From Sulfobacillus thermotolerans (GTDB lineage: Bacteria; Bacillota; Sulfobacillia; Sulfobacillales; Sulfobacillaceae): a stretch of 64,000 nt of DNA. Below are positions 62,762 through 64,000 of the stretch, piece by piece. Under the pieces are notes generated by a model, which did no database searches, was not told the origin of the DNA, and saw nothing but the letters and a program-made list of their open reading frames with translations. The stretch covers positions 124,001-188,000 of the forward strand of contig CP019454.1 of assembly GCA_002951815.1 (NCBI GenBank), written 5' to 3'. Every line of letters begins with the position of its first letter. Within the stretch, counting starts at the first letter, position 1. Position numbers and translations under genes: made by a program.

Positions 62762-64000
62762 ATGCAAACATTGATGTTCGATGTCGTGACCATAGGAGGA
62801 GGACCGGGCGCCACCCCGGGGGCTCAGTTGCTGGCTCAAAAAGGGCAGAAGGTGGCCATTGTGGAAAAGGGAGCGGGACTCGGCGGCACGTGTTTATTTG
62901 AGGGCTGCATTCCGTCCAAGATCTTCTTAGAATCTGCCGCGCGGATCCGTGCGATTGGAGTGGATGTAGCCTTTGGCGTGCAAGGAGCCCATTTTGACTC
63001 GATTAATTTAGACCGCATCCGGGCACGCAAGCAGGAGATTTTGGCAAAGCGGGCGGGTGGTGCTCAAGTCGCGTGTGACAAGCTTGGAATAACCGTGATC
63101 CAAGGCGTTGCCGACCTTCTTGATCCGCACCATGTGACTGTTCAGACGGCGAATCACGAGACGATTCTTCTTGAGGCCAAGACGCTGGTCATTGCACCCG
63201 GGTCCGTCTCTCGTCCCTTGGAGGTGCCCGGCGCAGATAATGAGGGGCTGTGGACCAGTCAAGAGGCGTTAGAGCTTGCCGAAATTCCCAAGTCTCTCTG
63301 CATTATCGGCGGGGGATACATTGGCATGGAACTGGCGACCTTGTATCACGCACTCGGAAGTCAGGTGCACATTTTAGAGGCCGGTCCTCGCATTTTGCTT
63401 ACCGAAGATCCTGGCATCGCGGATCATCTCGTGCAGACATGGCAGAAAACGGGGGTATCCATCCCCATTGAAACGGGCATTACGCTCGACGCCATTGAAA
63501 GTACCGGGAAAGCTTTGGGCCATCAGCGCGTGCATTACCGCGCTGCGAACGGTGAAGTCCGCATACTCGAGGCGGACCGCGTCTTGATAGCGGTAGGGCG
63601 GGCCCCGGCCACGTCTCATCTCCATTGGGATCGGGTAGGCATTACCCTAGGGGCCCGAAAGGAAGTTCCGGTCAATGAGTTCTATCAAACCGTCGTTCCC
63701 AGCATTTATGCTCCGGGGGACGTCAATGGGGAGGTGATGCTGGCGCATGCCGCAACGCGTCAATCCCTCATTGCCGCGCAGCATATCTTGGGCCGAACGA
63801 CGGTTCCCAACGCGCTGGTAGTGCCCCATGTGGTCTTTACGGACCCGGAAATTGCCGCCGTTGGTGCCGATAGCCGTGACTTAGCTGCGCATCCGCAATG
63901 GGCCATGACATCTTGGCCGTATCGTCAAGACGCCCGGGCGTTGATTATGGGGGACGCGGAAGGTTTTGCGCAGATGATTTGGGATCAAAAGACGCATGCG
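62762..64000 (+). CDS. Dihydrolipoamide dehydrogenase-like flavoprotein (runs off right edge)
   Basis: The frame is open from ATG 62762 (after GAGAGGATGAT) to the window end. FAD site VTIGGGPGATPGAQLLA (with unusual ATP replacing GYxxA), disulfide GGTCLFEGCIPSK, NAD site IIGGGYIGMELATLYHALGS, and second FAD motif PSIYAPGDVNGEVMLAHAA are present. It is a second Lpd/mercuric-reductase-like enzyme, 413 codons so far. Its C-terminal dimer domain is cut off. The partner complex is unknown. Confidence 0.93.
   Translation, partial: MQTLMFDVVTIGGGPGATPGAQLLAQKGQKVAIVEKGAGLGGTCLFEGCIPSKIFLESAARIRAIGVDVAFGVQGAHFDSINLDRIRARKQEILAKRAGGAQVACDKLGITVIQGVADLLDPHHVTVQTANHETILLEAKTLVIAPGSVSRPLEVPGADNEGLWTSQEALELAEIPKSLCIIGGGYIGMELATLYHALGSQVHILEAGPRILLTEDPGIADHLVQTWQKTGVSIPIETGITLDAIESTGKALGHQRVHYRAANGEVRILEADRVLIAVGRAPATSHLHWDRVGITLGARKEVPVNEFYQTVVPSIYAPGDVNGEVMLAHAATRQSLIAAQHILGRTTVPNALVVPHVVFTDPEIAAVGADSRDLAAHPQWAMTSWPYRQDARALIMGDAEGFAQMIWDQKTHA

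Overview
The window looks like part of the chromosome of a Gram-positive, GC-rich acidophilic Firmicute, most likely Sulfobacillus or a close relative. This is an inference from Shine-Dalgarno-rich Gram-positive gene starts, a rusticyanin/sulfocyanin-type blue copper protein, many short SHOCT membrane proteins, and an htrA-rlmH gene order. About 1-48.2 kb is accessory DNA in nested layers; about 48.6-64 kb is ordinary core metabolism.

Layer 1 (1-5.1 kb and 36.7-48.2 kb) is an island of IS and resolvase debris, an XRE/ImmA regulator and a gene for a PLD-nuclease/P-loop ATPase. It also holds a possible secreted-peptide/small-membrane-protein pair and an array of five XRE-type regulators plus an ImmA peptidase with palindromic operators. 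Further right come a large serine recombinase, fragments of a DNA methylase and a nucleotidyltransferase, and a DprA-like/phosphoribosyltransferase pair that resembles a defence operon. The island ends in the middle of an htrA-type protease gene, of which only the PDZ end remains.

Layer 2 (5117-36653) is a complete Tn7-like transposon. It has TGTTG ends, repeated A/T-rich transposase-binding-like sites at both ends, and an exact 5-bp target duplication (CAAAA). Its tnsA-tnsB-tnsC-tnsD-tnsE block lies next to the right end. It is inserted in the Walker A region of the PLD-ATPase gene; removing the element and one duplication restores a single 685-codon frame. The cargo is a copper/redox module: a copper P-type ATPase, CopZ, CsoR, a YHS protein, a blue copper protein, a two-component system, a rhodanese, five SHOCT membrane proteins, three methyltransferases and two other membrane proteins.

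Layer 3 is nested inside the cargo: a 296-bp MITE-like insertion with its own 5-bp duplication inside a cation-efflux pseudogene, a transposition module (DUF6431-like, DDE, AAA ATPase, unknown protein), and an ISAzo13 remnant.

The core region carries rlmH, an Old Yellow Enzyme, a MazG-like protein, a PIG-L deacetylase and a 2-oxoacid dehydrogenase operon (lpd, two tandem E1-alpha genes, E1-beta, E2, lipA, lipB). After these come a glutaredoxin-like gene, ArsR, OsmC and a BI-1 membrane protein, and a second Lpd-like gene runs off the right edge. The most unusual item here is a 91-nt tRNA (60368-60458, minus strand) with the body of a selenocysteine tRNA (8-bp acceptor, 5-bp T stem, long variable arm) but a cysteine GCA anticodon and U73. 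Independently, a cargo redoxin pseudogene carries an in-frame TGA at the first cysteine position of a CxxC motif, followed by a SECIS-like hairpin.
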